From Reticulitermes speratus (Eukaryota; Arthropoda; Insecta; Blattodea; Rhinotermitidae), in the NCBI GenBank assembly GCA_021186555.1, contig JAJKFL010000039.1:23891733-23955732 (forward strand): a DNA stretch of 64,000 nucleotides, written 5' to 3'. The translations under genes were made by a program, and so were the position numbers. The notes beneath the pieces were generated by a model. That model was not told where the DNA came from and did no database searches. It saw only the letters and a program-made list of their open reading frames with translations. Positions 46,246 through 57,584 of the stretch are shown piece by piece (the first letter of the stretch is position 1; every line of letters begins with the position of its first letter).

Positions 46246-46975
46246 CGGTTTCATCACGACGTCCACTATTTATAACTCAGACAGGCAGGAAAAACACACT
46301 CACCGATCATTCGTGGGCGTGTTGGGGGGGGGGGGGGGGGAGGGAGGGGGAACGCGGGTATCTCAACACGTGAACTTTCTCCTACGCTATCGCTTCGCAC
46401 AATACAGAACAAATGCAGACACACGGCCACTACACAACCGCTGCAACTTTAGCTATCTGTCAATAATTTTAAATATGACAGTTCCATTAAAAGGGCTAAA
46501 CTACGAAACGGGTTTCTCTATTGTCTTTCTGGTTGAAACTGGTAAGTTTATAACGTTCATACGATAACCAAAACCTGTTTCATCGCCATGTTTGTTACAT
46601 GATTATTTCCGGTCGCCTTTTAATGGCATGTTTGACACAAGAAAAACATGTTGCGTCTACATGAATGTTGCTAATGGTTGGGTTAATAATTGACAGGACT
46701 GCCAACTGCTGACTAGTTTATGCAAACATCACTGCTATCAAGTTGTGAAAGGTAAACGGCAACGGGACGTTCTAATTAAGGTTCAGTCCCCCCTCCCCCA
46801 CGAGTGGTTCTGGATATTCGCCCCCAACCGTCGTGCACTCGGAACCGATTTAAATACAGGACTGTCCCCACAAAACACATTACAATCTACTACGTTGTAA
46901 AAATCGATCTTGAATATTGAACGGCAGTGACCACAGTTCTTAGGAACGTAAACACATTTACGACAGTACTGTATA
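46246..46975. other. Intergenic with poly-G tract
   Basis: Run of 17 G at 46324-46340. No gene recognised. Confidence 0.5.
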
Positions 46976-46977
46976 GG

Positions 46978-47110
46978 TTACTTCACGGGCCAACTTATTT
47001 GGGAAGACAGGGGTTCGAGTCCGGCCCCGGGCAGAGCTACTTGTATATTTTATAGTCGGATGGCTGCGGTTTCATCGGTCCCTCCAGACGAATATCTGGT
47101 ACATCTCTGA
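46978..47110 (+). mobile_element. SINE family E, diverged
   Basis: B box GGGTTCGAGTCCGG is strong. The body GCGGTTTCATCGGTCCCTCC, then CTGGTACATC, follows the family E order. Confidence 0.6.
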
Positions 47111-47739
47111 CAACACTGTACTTTAAAATACGTCATGACATGTTTCTCACCAGCCCTTACAGCACACAATCATCTCCCGGGGAATGAGTGTGGGTCCTTT
47201 CATGCGAAATCAGACAAAACACAACACAGAAGAGCACGGACAAACACATGTGCACGGAGTAACTCGAACCGCGATGAAGCGTGCAGGCAATGAGACCACC
47301 GGGATAAATAAAATCGATGATAACTTCACAGAAACAAGTGCGCAACCCACTAGCAAGTACGTGACAGTTTTAAGCAGTTATGGTAAAGAAATGAAACTCA
47401 ATGAAGACTGCGTGACTTCTAGTTTCATTTGGCAAACACGTCCTACAGATGAATTCGTGACGCTGCCAAAGTGGATCCTAACAGTTGGCAGCGCATCTCT
47501 CTCTACTTAGCACTCCGCAGCTAAGTGCTTGCGAAGTGAGTTACTGAACTTTAAGGGACACCTTGAAGGCCGACCACGTGATCCTAATGGAACCTGTTGC
47601 CCGCATATCTTTTAAGTCTGTCCGCGTAATTGTATACGCAAACAGAAAATGGCATCGTATACTCAGACATGCAGTTCGGGTACGTTGCTGTAACAAAAAA
47701 CTAGACTTTAAAAAGTGTTGGTCTTCGTCTTTAACCGGG
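47111..47739. other. Intergenic, nothing recognised
   Basis: A 108-codon plus frame at 47184-47510 is rich in Thr and Ser and has no recognisable domain. Confidence 0.45.
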
Positions 47740-48026
47740 AAACTGGGTTAGCGCATTTGATATAGTGACTAGTCCACGGGACGGATGATTCAGAGTTCGA
47801 TTCCGGTAGGGGAAAGGGATTTTTCTCTTCTCCAAAACGTCCAGACGGGCTCTTGGGCCACCCAGCCTTCTACTCAATGGGTAACAGTGGGTTCTATCCC
47901 CGGGGGTAAAGCGGCCGAGGCGTGAAACTGACCACTCACCTCCATCTAGTACCGAGGTTAAGAATGAGTGGAGCTATACCTCTACGCCCCCTAAATGTAT
48001 TCACGGCGTGGACAGGGACAAACGCG
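47740..48026 (+). mobile_element. SINE family C, near full length
   Basis: Head GGTTAGCGCATTTGATATAG with B box CAGAGTTCGATTCCGG; body TTCTCTTCTCCAAAACGTCC, GTAAAGCGGCCGAGGCGTG and AAGAATGAGTGGAGCTATAC; end CACGGCGTGGACAGGGACAA plus a T-rich tail. It shares the 3' body with family B but has a different middle (TCTTCTCC in place of the family B segment). Confidence 0.88.
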
Positions 48027-48029
48027 TTT

Positions 48030-48375
48030 TTTTACTTTACTGTTAAATGAACTTCCTTCTGAAGGCGGAGTGAAGTGTGTCCCCGCAGCTACGCGGCTTG
48101 CTGGAACTGAAATTTCGTACTTCATGCAGGAAGAGCAGAAACAACAGGAGGCTACAGAAACAGGCATAAATTATAAACTTCAAACCTTGCAATCCTGACA
48201 AATATCACTGGGGTGATCAAATACAGGAGAATCTGATGAGCAGTGCATACAGCATGCCTGCCAGAGATAATAAACACATACAAGCTTTTACGCGGAAACT
48301 GTAAACAAGAGACCACTCGTAGATGGAAGGATATATATATGACGGTATGGACTAGATCCATCAGTCAGAACAGGA
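48030..48375. other. Intergenic, nothing recognised
   Basis: No gene signal. Confidence 0.5.
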
Positions 48376-48379
48376 CAAG

Positions 48380-48455
48380 CGGCGGGCTGTTGTGAACTCG
48401 GGAATGGACCCTCATATCCCATCACAGCGACATCATCAGCTTCTTAAGTAAGAGT
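48380..48455 (+). mobile_element. LINE family 1, 3' end (short)
   Basis: GGCTGTTGTGAACTCGGGAA, then GGACCC, CATATCCCATCAC and CAGCTTCTTAAGTAAGAG follow the tail order. Confidence 0.6.
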
Positions 48456-48459
48456 GCTT

Positions 48460-49035
48460 TATCACAATACTCATCACAGCTGGGCGGTTCGCGTGTAATA
48501 CCAATGCTGTGACGGCCAGACACATGCAGCTCGTTTACAGGCTTCTGGAACCTTCAAAATGGAAATCGTTAATTTCTTTTCATAATCTTTATTGACGGCC
48601 TGTATTCCACTTCAATTTAATGAATTCCAGTTCGAATTAGGAACCTTTTGTAAACCTGCAAACTGAAATTTCGATTGCCACATAAAGTATGCTGCATCTA
48701 CAACACACTTGAAGTTGTCTGCATTAGTAGAAATACATGACAGCTGGCATTAAACGATGATACAGATCGAACTGTTAGCTGGCAAAGACAGGCGCTGCGT
48801 AGTGACTGTTAACCTACTTTATGTAGTACGCTGCATCTTGTTACCGCTTACAGCAGATTTATTGCCGATACAGCAACACGAAAATCTTGGCCATCAAACA
48901 TAACAACTAACAACAAATCAACCATGAACATTCTAGCACAGTAAAGATGGTGTCGGTTTGTTTCGTCAGGCATGAAGATTCACTCAAGCATGAAAATAAC
49001 TTTTCTGTATAAACGTGGCTCTACATTGCCGAACT
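48460..49035. other. Intergenic, nothing recognised
   Basis: No feature seen up to the long G tract. Confidence 0.5.

Positions 49036-49069
<34 letters not shown>
49036..49069 (+). repeat. Poly-G tract (34 G)
   Basis: Longest homopolymer of the window, followed by AAGAAGAAGAG. Confidence 0.9.
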
Positions 49070-49070
<1 letters not shown>

Positions 49071-49484
49071 AGAAGAAGAGTAATTTGAGTAACCCATGAA
49101 ATTGAAACTCAAAGTAACGTCTGCCAGACTCCATTCTGAATTTGAACGGGTTCCTATGGGCTCGAAAATAAGTCAGCACAGCGACAAAAAAAGTGGTTCA
49201 ACTCAAAGCAGGGTCTGAGGCTTTTCTCATCGCCACTCTGGCACGCATTCTGATCTCACCCAAGCTAAAACGCGTGCAGCCTTACAACCACGTCCTCAAC
49301 ATGCATGCATGGTTTGGTCCTTACGTACAAGAAAATTTCCTGGTAACATCTATTTATAGACTCCAAGAAATTCCATTTATAAAAAAAATGATAAGATTAA
49401 ATTCGGAGAATGTTTGCCATCGTTCAGTTCAGTCTCTTATGCCTGCCCCTGCTATCTAGAAACGTAAACAGACCAAAATATATA
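49070..49484. other. Intergenic, nothing recognised
   Basis: An 88-codon plus frame at 49193-49459 has no recognisable domain. Confidence 0.45.
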
Positions 49485-49900
49485 CAAAAACAATTTTTTG
49501 TCCTTTCATATGGTACAAAACTTCGCCTCTCGCATTACCAGACGAACAAAGACTGCGGGTGTTTGAGAACAGGGATCTTAGGAGAAAGATGATAATGGAA
49601 ATGATCTTCATAGTCTGTAGTTCTTGCATATCACGATGAACTCGGGAATCAGATGGGCGGAGCCCTGTAGTTTGCGTGGGAAAGATAAATGCATACAAAG
49701 TTCTGACCGGAAAACCTGAAGGAAAGGGACCACTTACAAATGCTAGGGTATACTGACAATATTAAATTGAACCTTACGTAAGAAGTGGGTGTCTGTAATG
49801 GTTTCATTTGGCTCAGAATAAAGAACAAGAGGGAGGGAGGTCTTGTAAACACAGTAATGAACATCTGGGTTCCACAGATGCGGAAAATTTGATCCTGCTA
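49485..49900 (+). mobile_element. LINE family 1, internally deleted RT C-terminus and 3' end
   Basis: The first part reads FVLSYGTKLRLSHYQTNKDC, like the end of the RT domain (VLYGCETW...LRDEQRLRVFENR in relatives). It jumps to the ARMG-like region and NAYKVLTGKPEGKGPL, NIKLN, IWL and NTVMNIWVPQMRKI. The stretch between the two blocks is shorter than in the copy at 21655, so an internal deletion is likely. Frameshifts and stops are present. Confidence 0.78.
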
Positions 49901-52684
49901 CATCGAGGTGCATACAGTAGTCAGCTGGTTTTTAGTTGCAAACTACAAAAAATAAGCCACTTCGTCAACTCCGGATGAAACATGGCAACTGTGGTTTGAG
50001 AAGTACCAGAAAGCTGGGAATCATCTTGGTCAAAGAACATTCATTTCTCCTAAAATATGCCTCACTTGCCAGAAATATTGCCTATGGACTCGCCTAGGAA
50101 GAAGGGGGGAGTGCAGCGACAGGGAGAGAATTACACCCAGACAGTTCACATCAGACAACAAAGTTCTTCTTTCTTCAGAAGACTCAAGGTCACAACACAA
50201 TGGTCAGAGCGGTACATCATGCAACAACAGTGAAACATTCATAGCGTGCCCACTAATTTCACAGAGAGAGACAGGCCACGTCTGCGAGTCTAGCCTAATA
50301 ACTTTCAAACCAACAGATGGACTTTACGAAACTTGGAATGAACATCGTACGTAATTACATGTCGACAAATCTTTGGGCTTTTTGATTTTCTAACATCAAT
50401 AACACATACATGGCGTTATGCAAACTTCTGCAGTGGGAGAGACACAATCACTTTTACCCGTTTGGTGGTGATGGTTACTTAACCACTGGCATTGGAAATG
50501 AGGAACTGTGTATGAAAGATTCTTCTTTTGCTTATTAGTAGTACACGCATGGTGACAGTATGAAAATTTGATGTACGTGTACGTGGCAAATGTCGTGTTG
50601 TCAGTATCCCTGATAGTGGAAATATGCGCAGATATGCACAACCAGACAGCAGGTTTATTAATTCATAGGCCTCTATAGTTCACCTCACAAGCGGGTGTAC
50701 CTGGAGTAAAACACGATGTTAAAGTTCTTCCCAGAATTTAATTTTCAGCGAAACTTTGCTGTCTGGAGGAAACACACCGCAGACACCTGAACAGCCAACT
50801 TTACACCCACCATTACGTATAATTCCAGGAAGCAGAAGATAACAGTTTATCAACAACAGCTTGTCGTGTCCTGTATTATCTCCTACATTTACATTCAGGT
50901 GTATAAACAGTTTGTCTTTCATGTTTGTTGGGCCATATCTTCCGCGTCGCGGAAATAGTCTAAGCGAGTGCTCACAACTACTGTATCCAATCGCAAAAGC
51001 CTGCAGCCATGTGCAAATCGTTAATACTTCTATACAAACCAAAGGCTACATGCTTATTCAGAGCCACCTCACCCACATTAATAAAGGTATTAATATGGGT
51101 TTATCATCCACGCATTCTGCAATTCCTCTCTTGATATCCAGTCATTTACGTAGTTCAATGGAGTGATACAGCACTGGACTAATAAACAGCTAAATCAAGT
51201 GAACACGCTCACACCCTGTTTCTGTAAAGTTCGTTTTAATAACATCCTTCTGTCTATGGCGACGATTCCCCAAGTGATCTATCCAGTGAGTAATACACTA
51301 CAAATAAGTTGCACGTATGTATGCAAATGACAGCCCAAATTAGACAATAACCCTCAGCAAGTTTAAACTCTCCAGACACGGCTTTGGAGCAAAGGATTCA
51401 GAAATTAAAACACGCCTGTGTGATACACACAAATAAAGTGCCTATGGAGTCTTCAATGGTCCAATTAGCAAAGAAAATTCTCCAATGACACAGTTCAAAA
51501 AGAATTTTACTGTTCTTATGTATGGAATGTGGAAGTTTATATATATCACCACAAACATATCGACAATGGATCACACCCACAAATCAGCCCAAATCCAATT
51601 CACACCTTCATAACCAGGGCTTCAAAACTACAACTTAAATCCACTCGTCAACAGCCTTACAGACTACCCTCCGTATTCCGGCAAAATGCATTCAACTTCA
51701 TTCAACACTACACCAATTTCAACAACACAAACAGCACAACATAGTCATTAAAATTTCAGTACATATACGGGAATACCAGTCTCCATTAACTCTCAAGTGG
51801 CAAGAATGACAGTGTACTTCGGCTGCTAGGTTCGAAACTTTTTTTTTCTCCTACACTAACGTAAAGCGGTAATTTGTTTTTCTTTCGCAATATAAGGTAG
51901 ATCACACTCCAGCACTGTCCGTCTCCCCCACTCTCGGCCGATAAAGTTCTAAAATCGTTCTCAATCTTCTTCTTCAAGGCTATGATTTCCACCAACACAC
52001 TAACTGCTAAAAACAAGAAAACACCGCTATAACTTTCTTTGTTCCCGTTTCTCTGTTGCTGCAGCATGAGAGAAAGAACACCTGCTAACCACTGCAACAC
52101 GCCAGTTTTATTGCAAGAAAAGGCTGAAGGAAAATGAAGCACTTGACTTTATTTATAACATTACATCACATGAGAAAATTTATACCTTCCCTTCTGAAAT
52201 TATAAATGTTTACCTTGGCAGGAAGCAAGGTATGTAGCAATTTTACACCATCTGAGAAATTTTATAACGATTATAGCAAGCACAACCAGACAGACGGTTG
52301 TAGTCATACAGGCTGCTTTCCGCTAGAACGGTCTCGGAATGCTCAACATCAATACGTTGAGGGAACGGGGTGGGAGGAAACGTAATTTAAGGCAAGGAAG
52401 TATCGTAGGGCTACAAATAAAACAGCACAATAATAAAAGCTTCATGTCACAACTTTTGTGTCCACCAACGAAGACATACAACAACCGTGGGTGGCACCTG
52501 CTCTCAAATAAATGAAGTAACTGTAATTACGCGTTCTGATAACTCTACGGAACCTGTTTTAGTGCTGGCACGTCAAATTCTGCAAGCATCCGTTGCAGCT
52601 GCTAATCATAGGTTACGTAACATTTATCGGTTTTGGGAGCACGATTTATGGGTCGGCCCAACGTTCTTTGCTGGTACCTCACTC
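49901..52684. other. Intergenic with two unexplained frames
   Basis: A 107-codon minus frame at 50719-51042 is Cys-rich near its end, and a 118-codon minus frame at 51786-52142 has two hydrophobic stretches. Neither shows a known domain, so I cannot call them genes. No repeats were recognised. Confidence 0.4.
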
Positions 52685-52687
52685 GGC

Positions 52688-52860
52688 GTTTACCAAACGA
52701 ATTTCACAGAGCAGTCCCTCTCGAGAAAACTCATGATCACACAGATGATTAAAAAATTACCCGCATATTGTGGAATCTAAAAGTTCACTAACGTATTCAC
52801 AAAAGCAACTGGTCCCTGTCCTAAGCCAAATGACAGATGACTTGACTCTACATACTCACG
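52688..52860 (-). mobile_element. LINE family 1, 3' end
   Basis: The minus strand reads AFVNTLVNF, stop, IPQYAGNFL, then the tail with TCATGAGTTTTCTCGAGAGG. Confidence 0.7.
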
Positions 52861-54335
52861 ATCCATTTTAAATATTATGCTGTGAAGTTTACCTATCCAA
52901 CTTGAAAAGCTTCGGTCCACGATACACCATTAATTTTAAACTGAACTTTGTCACATTTCACAAAAAGTATTTTGCAAGGTCGCATTAAGGCATATGGCTT
53001 CTATGTGGTACATTTCTCGCTATAGAGCACATTTAACCGAATACAAGAACAATTATTTTATACCATTATGCATTGTGATACCTTTAATTTTTAGTCTTTG
53101 TAACGATGATAAGTTCATGCAGTAAGCTGTTAATTAGCTCTGTCCAAAAATACACATACATTCGCAATAAACAGAATTTAAGACCAACCCAGGGCTGCAA
53201 TTCACAGTATTCGTTTCAAATCTTGTGATCTGTATACTTCTTTCATGCCGGCCCACACTTAGTCCCACCACCATCGATCTTGGCGCACTTTAGTCAGCCA
53301 TTTCAATCTCTCACCTCTCCCGCTACTTCCTAATGGATGAGGTCCCGCATACTTGCCAACCAGTACAACTTCAGTGTTATGCTACAGCATACAACTGTTT
53401 GGACCTCACACCATCTCCTTCTTGGTCTTTCCAAGGTCCTCCATCACTTCTCATTACTTTCACTGCGCTCTTGGTATGGTTTCATCACACCATCTTTCTG
53501 CATAAAATTCATTCCAGCCCAAAAACTAATAACCTTTTTTGCTATTGAAAGCTTACATAACTGTACTCCATTTACACATTTTTCCTTTAATCCACCCTTC
53601 AACACTCTTAATAACCCCATTTCATCCCAGCGTATTTTGTCTTTTCTTCCCCCGTGCTGACAGTGTCGTTTTATTAGTCACTGTACGTAAAAATCAGTTG
53701 CAATATCATCACACACAACTTACAGATCATCGAAAATTGAAGTACCTGGGACAATATCATCAACCAACTAAACATTAACTCAAATATCAAATAAAGCACG
53801 AAGACCCCAAGTTCTGTCACACAGGTGATATTAAAGCAAAGGCAAGCACAATGAGATGAGATAAAAGTCAACTCGCGAAATGAGATCTCAGACTTGTGTT
53901 TCATAATTCTGCAATGCCTATCATTCACAATGACATTTCATGTACAAAGAACGCCTCAGACTCTGACAACCCGGTAAACAGTGATAAATCTCTGTTAACG
54001 TCAGAAAAAGATATCTTAACGCCAACTCAATACGGCACATCTTCCTGTTGACTTACCTTACGATATTTCGTACTAAGCGGTATTAATAACGATGAACAAC
54101 CCCCGATACCCAGAAGGGGTACTGGAATCACACAACTGAACTCCCACACTATACAGACGCTGTCACAGACACTTATTAGCTATACAGCAGATCGCTTCAC
54201 ACACACATACAACCGAGCAGACGCCGCATATGCATTACGCGTCATTCCTTTCCATTACAAAAAAAGACAACACACAACACCAAAGTCAATTTTCATTATT
54301 CAGAAAAATATCCTCTGCACACTGCCACCTCAAAA
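52861..54335. other. Intergenic, nothing recognised
   Basis: Pyrimidine-rich part at 53240-53660 gives overlapping plus frames up to 107 codons without motifs. Confidence 0.45.
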
Positions 54336-54339
54336 CACG

Positions 54340-54510
54340 TCGTGCTCGCTGTGTAGCGCGGGGCGGTGCGGTGCGAGGCTGCAGCAGCGCCAGCTACACT
54401 GGTCCGAGATAGGGGGAGTGCAGAGCGAACCACCGGTTGCCATAGAGACGACCCCCATTCCCGGGTCTCCCAGTGGGCGGAGCCCGGCACGGCCATATAG
54501 ATAATGTTGC
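54340..54510. promoter_or_regulatory. GC-rich, CpG-containing patch, promoter candidate
   Basis: Stands out by base composition: GCGGGGCGGTGCGGTGCGAG, then an X-box-like GTTGCCATAGAGAC (54436-54449), GTGGGCGGAGC (a GC-box form) and CATATAGATAA. The phrase GGGGAGTGCAGAG is shared with 41092-41104. Overlapping frames on both strands are by-products. No gene start was identified on either side. Confidence 0.35.
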
Positions 54511-54519
54511 ACTCCGTTG

Positions 54520-54960
54520 GAGCTTCTGTTGAGTCATGCCAGGCACTAATTGAGGAAGGCTCACGGAGGGGAAAACGAATGGAGGGGGTTCACGAAAAAG
54601 ATGAAGAAGAAAAAACAAGACACAAAACATCATCTTTCCAACTATTTCACCTACCTTTACTTTCAAACGTTTACGATCCAGTAGGAAGAAAATTCCGAGC
54701 CACAATTATACATGCCCCCAACGTTTCATGCCTGTCATGAAACGAGAGGTCAGTAATGCCCTTAAGAATTACAGTATATCAAATTTCATCAACTACGATC
54801 AAATACGCAGGTCTCCAGTCGAGGAAGTAATTCATAACTCTTGACTACTCCACTTTTTAATGGATAAAGGAGTACAGAGAGAAACCAGTTTTATTTAACG
54901 ACGCTGTCAACTGCTAGATAATATGGAGCGATGGGAGAAGAATACATTGCAGAAATGATA
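54520..54960. other. Intergenic, nothing recognised
   Basis: A 78-codon charged frame at 54504-54740 has no recognisable domain. Confidence 0.45.
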
Positions 54961-54963
54961 CTT

Positions 54964-55085
54964 ACAGAGGCGGGCATGCCATCGCTCAGGCGGTTAGCAG
55001 CCGGCCTTCTCCCCACATACGTCCGGGGTCGATTCCAGGTCAGTTCATGTGGATTCCATCAGTGCCCCTCTTATTCATGCATCAC
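54964..55085 (+). mobile_element. SINE family D
   Basis: GCGGGCATGCCATCGCTCAG, CGGTTAGCAGCC and B box GGGGTCGATTCC, followed by GTCAGTTCATGTGGATTCC. The 3' end is uncertain. Confidence 0.6.
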
Positions 55086-55286
55086 CGCCGCTATATTATA
55101 TTCGTAACTATCTGACAGCGTCGTTCAACAAGACTATAACAGATAAGTCTACTGACAGGGGAAAACCGAAGGACTTTGATAAAATCCTATCCCAAGGTCA
55201 CGCTGTTCACCACAAATATCACGTGGGATCGAACCTAAGTCTCCAAAATGCGAGGACAATGGAATGAGAACTGTTGGACAGTTTGA

Positions 55287-55326
55287 CCTTTGAAGATCGA
55301 ACCCATATGTTGTTCCAAAACGTCGG
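55287..55326 (+). repeat. Hairpin module copy 9
   Basis: ACC, TTTGAAGA, T, stem GAAC/GTTC, CAAAACGTC, GGT. The stem I bases and triplet are kept; the first core base and GAAA are changed. Confidence 0.5.
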
Positions 55327-55329
55327 TAA

Positions 55330-55935
55330 CCACGTACCAACCTACGCCACGCAACATCGCGGAAGAGCGAAGACCTCGATTACACCGCGGCGGAAACCTG
55401 AAACCGTGCAAAGTACAAATATTTCCTTAGTTGATGGTCGTCGAAATCCTTAGAAAACTTATGCCGAACGGAAGGTGGAAGTAAAGAGTGATCAACATGG
55501 CCGAAGGATGCATACTATAAACACCTTGAGGAAACTAACCTAATAATGTACTGAATATTAGTGCGTAATACCCTCATAAGGCAGTTGATCTGTCACACTT
55601 CGCAAAATTTGTCTGGCACACTGACACAACATAATATACCACTACGGTCAATTCTGTCTACATACTGTGTATGCCAACAGGACACCTGAATAATAAACGA
55701 CAACAGAATCCCGAGATTCATACGCCAGTACCAAAGCTTGCCACTGTAGACTATCCTGAACCACTGTAACCGTCTTCGCAGTATTACAGTTCATGTCCCC
55801 AGCATCCATTTAACCTTACATATCCATTTTTTATACATGATTGACAGACTAACCAAAATGCATATTTCTTTCCGCCACAACCAAACGACATGTCCAGTCC
55901 GAATGAACCTCTTAATTTAGCTAAGCTATAAATTA
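55330..55935. other. Intergenic, nothing recognised
   Basis: No gene signal. Confidence 0.5.
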
Positions 55936-55943
55936 TGTTAGAT

Positions 55944-56191
55944 GCATTTCCACGGCGCAACAGCCCTAGTGGGCCAGTGGCTCCTCATTATTGAAGCTTC
56001 ACTATCACACTCACACACACCACACTCGGTGAGTGGTCGAGTGATCAGCTCGACACACAGACCTCTACCTGAAAACACACAACACTCACAAGAGACAGAC
56101 ATCCGTGCCCCCGGCGGGATTCCAACCCCCAATTCCAGCAAGCGAGCGGCCGCAGACGCACGCCTTAAACCGCGCGGCCACCGGGATCGGC
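55944..56191 (-). mobile_element. SINE family A
   Basis: The minus strand shows A box GGCCGCGCGGTTTAAGGCG, an altered B box GGGGGTTGGAATCCC, and a diverged body with an internal deletion of the GACGAGCTGGTCC hairpin half. TGTTAGAT at 55936-55943 and 56192-56199 marks the target duplication. The 158-codon minus frame (55938-56414) is this SINE fused to neighbouring sequence and is not a gene. Confidence 0.88.
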
Positions 56192-56394
56192 TGTTAGATA
56201 AAATACGGCCCTCAAATTGAAAGTTAATACAAAACATTGTACTTTTTTCAGTTGTATCATAAGAGCTGCGCACTTTCGAGGAACTAAAAATGAGACAAGT
56301 GGCTTGTAACCACTTTTTGCTCGACCGTCCACAGGCTACAAAACGAGCATTCCTAACCATCTGGCTCAACCTGTCTGGAACCTTGACGCTTTTA

Positions 56395-56510
56395 AAACTA
56401 ACTCCGTGCAACAAAATCCCTCTTCAGAAATTAATAATCGCTCATCTAACTAATCAAAAAATTCACCGACATTTATGGAATCCGGAGGATAATTATCGTG
56501 CAGATCAGCA
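56395..56510 (-). mobile_element. LINE family 1, 3' end
   Basis: The minus strand reads GATTCCATAAATGTCGGTGA, TTTTTTGATTAGTTAGATG, then AATTTCTGAAGAGGGATTTT, the tail in order. Confidence 0.65.
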
Positions 56511-56514
56511 GCAT

Positions 56515-57375
56515 TGATACTATCCGTAACCAGCCCACAGTCTTCTAAACTTCGAGGAAGAACTGAAGATGATTGCTTTCAAAGAACACACGAACATTGA
56601 GTATGTACGTGCGGTTCGAACTCTAGACCTCCATCTTGAATGATTAAGAAAGTCCTCATTACGCTGTTTCCTCCAGCCTCGTGTTCCTTCCGCTCTCTCT
56701 CTCCCCCGCAGTTCTAAAAATTGTTTCTGTTGAACTAAAAACCCTTCTTTCTTTCTCCTAACCTGTTATTAGGATGGAAATATTCACCATATGAGTGAAA
56801 ACAGATTTTTTGACAGCCCATTTCTCTGCACCTAAACATTGCCGATGTTTCCACTATGAAGAGTAGTCATACCGCATTATTCTCTGTTCACTTTCAGGCT
56901 GCGGTTCCCTGTCCTTGGCTCGTGGGTAACTAAAAGGGATCTGGAAAATAATGCAGGTTATATGGGTTGAGTGGTGGTAGCAGGAGGGGAAGGACAAAAA
57001 GGGTGCGGGAGACAGGGACAAAGAAAAAAAACAGAGGGCGGCATAAGCTGTATACACAAGGAAGGAAATGGGAAGACTTGTGGGGGCGACAGTTACAAAA
57101 AAGAAAAAACGGGCCATTCGAGGGTGAGACTGAAGAAATCCATTTCACCTTGACTCTGTAGTCACATCCATGATGCTGCAGGCCACACACCCCACTTCCT
57201 CAAAACGACAAAGACTCATTATCCGACGGGCATTAAAAACCAAACAGCCATCAAATTTGAAGGGAAACACAACATGTCAAGGACACCAGGATCAAAGACA
57301 GCTGCCAAGTGATAGCAGCCAATCACTTAGGCAGAAATGCGAGATTTGAGGTTCTCGTAGCGGTGCTGCTGAAGA
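56515..57375. other. Intergenic, nothing recognised
   Basis: A purine-rich part at 56960-57120 yields overlapping frames (60-87 codons) without motifs. Confidence 0.45.
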
Positions 57376-57378
57376 CTT

Positions 57379-57497
57379 AAGTCTTCTGGGATGTGAAGCT
57401 GTGACCTTGGGTGAGTAGTACCTGACGTTATGAAGGATCGTAGTGCCTTCGAAACGTCGGGTACCCAACAACACAGTGTCACATCCCAGAAGACCTG
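57379..57497. mobile_element. Foldback element centred on hairpin module copy 10
   Basis: The left arm (GTCTTCTGGGATGTGA... to ACCTGACGTT, 57381-57429) is the inverse of the right (AACGTCGGGTACCC... to TCACATCCCAGAAGAC, 57453-57494), with a few indels. The centre is a hairpin GAAGG/CCTTC followed by GAAACGTCGG. The arms share CTTCTGGGAT with the elements at 10019 and 18686. Confidence 0.78.
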
Positions 57498-57544
57498 AAC
57501 GTGAAGCAGCTGCAGACTGCTGTCATCTAGAATGTCACGCGTGC

Positions 57545-57582
57545 CAACGTTTCGAAGAACTTACTACGTCCGTCTTCACGAA
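57545..57582 (-). repeat. Hairpin module copy 11
   Basis: The minus strand reads CGTGAAGACGG, a loop region, TTCTTC, then GAAACGTTGG. It lies 48 bases beyond the foldback at 57379 and in inverse orientation to its central copy. Confidence 0.5.
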
Positions 57583-57584
57583 AA

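Noticed and set aside
50719-51042. 107-codon minus frame, Cys-rich end, as a secreted protein
   Set aside because: No signal peptide and no recognisable cysteine spacing.
51786-52142. 118-codon minus frame with two hydrophobic segments as a membrane protein
   Set aside because: No family signature, no start context or splice evidence I could support. Hydrophobic runs are common in AT-rich noise.
55938-56414. Longest frame of the window (158 codons, minus)
   Set aside because: Its second half is the family A SINE and its start overlaps a LINE tail, so it is a chance join of repeats.
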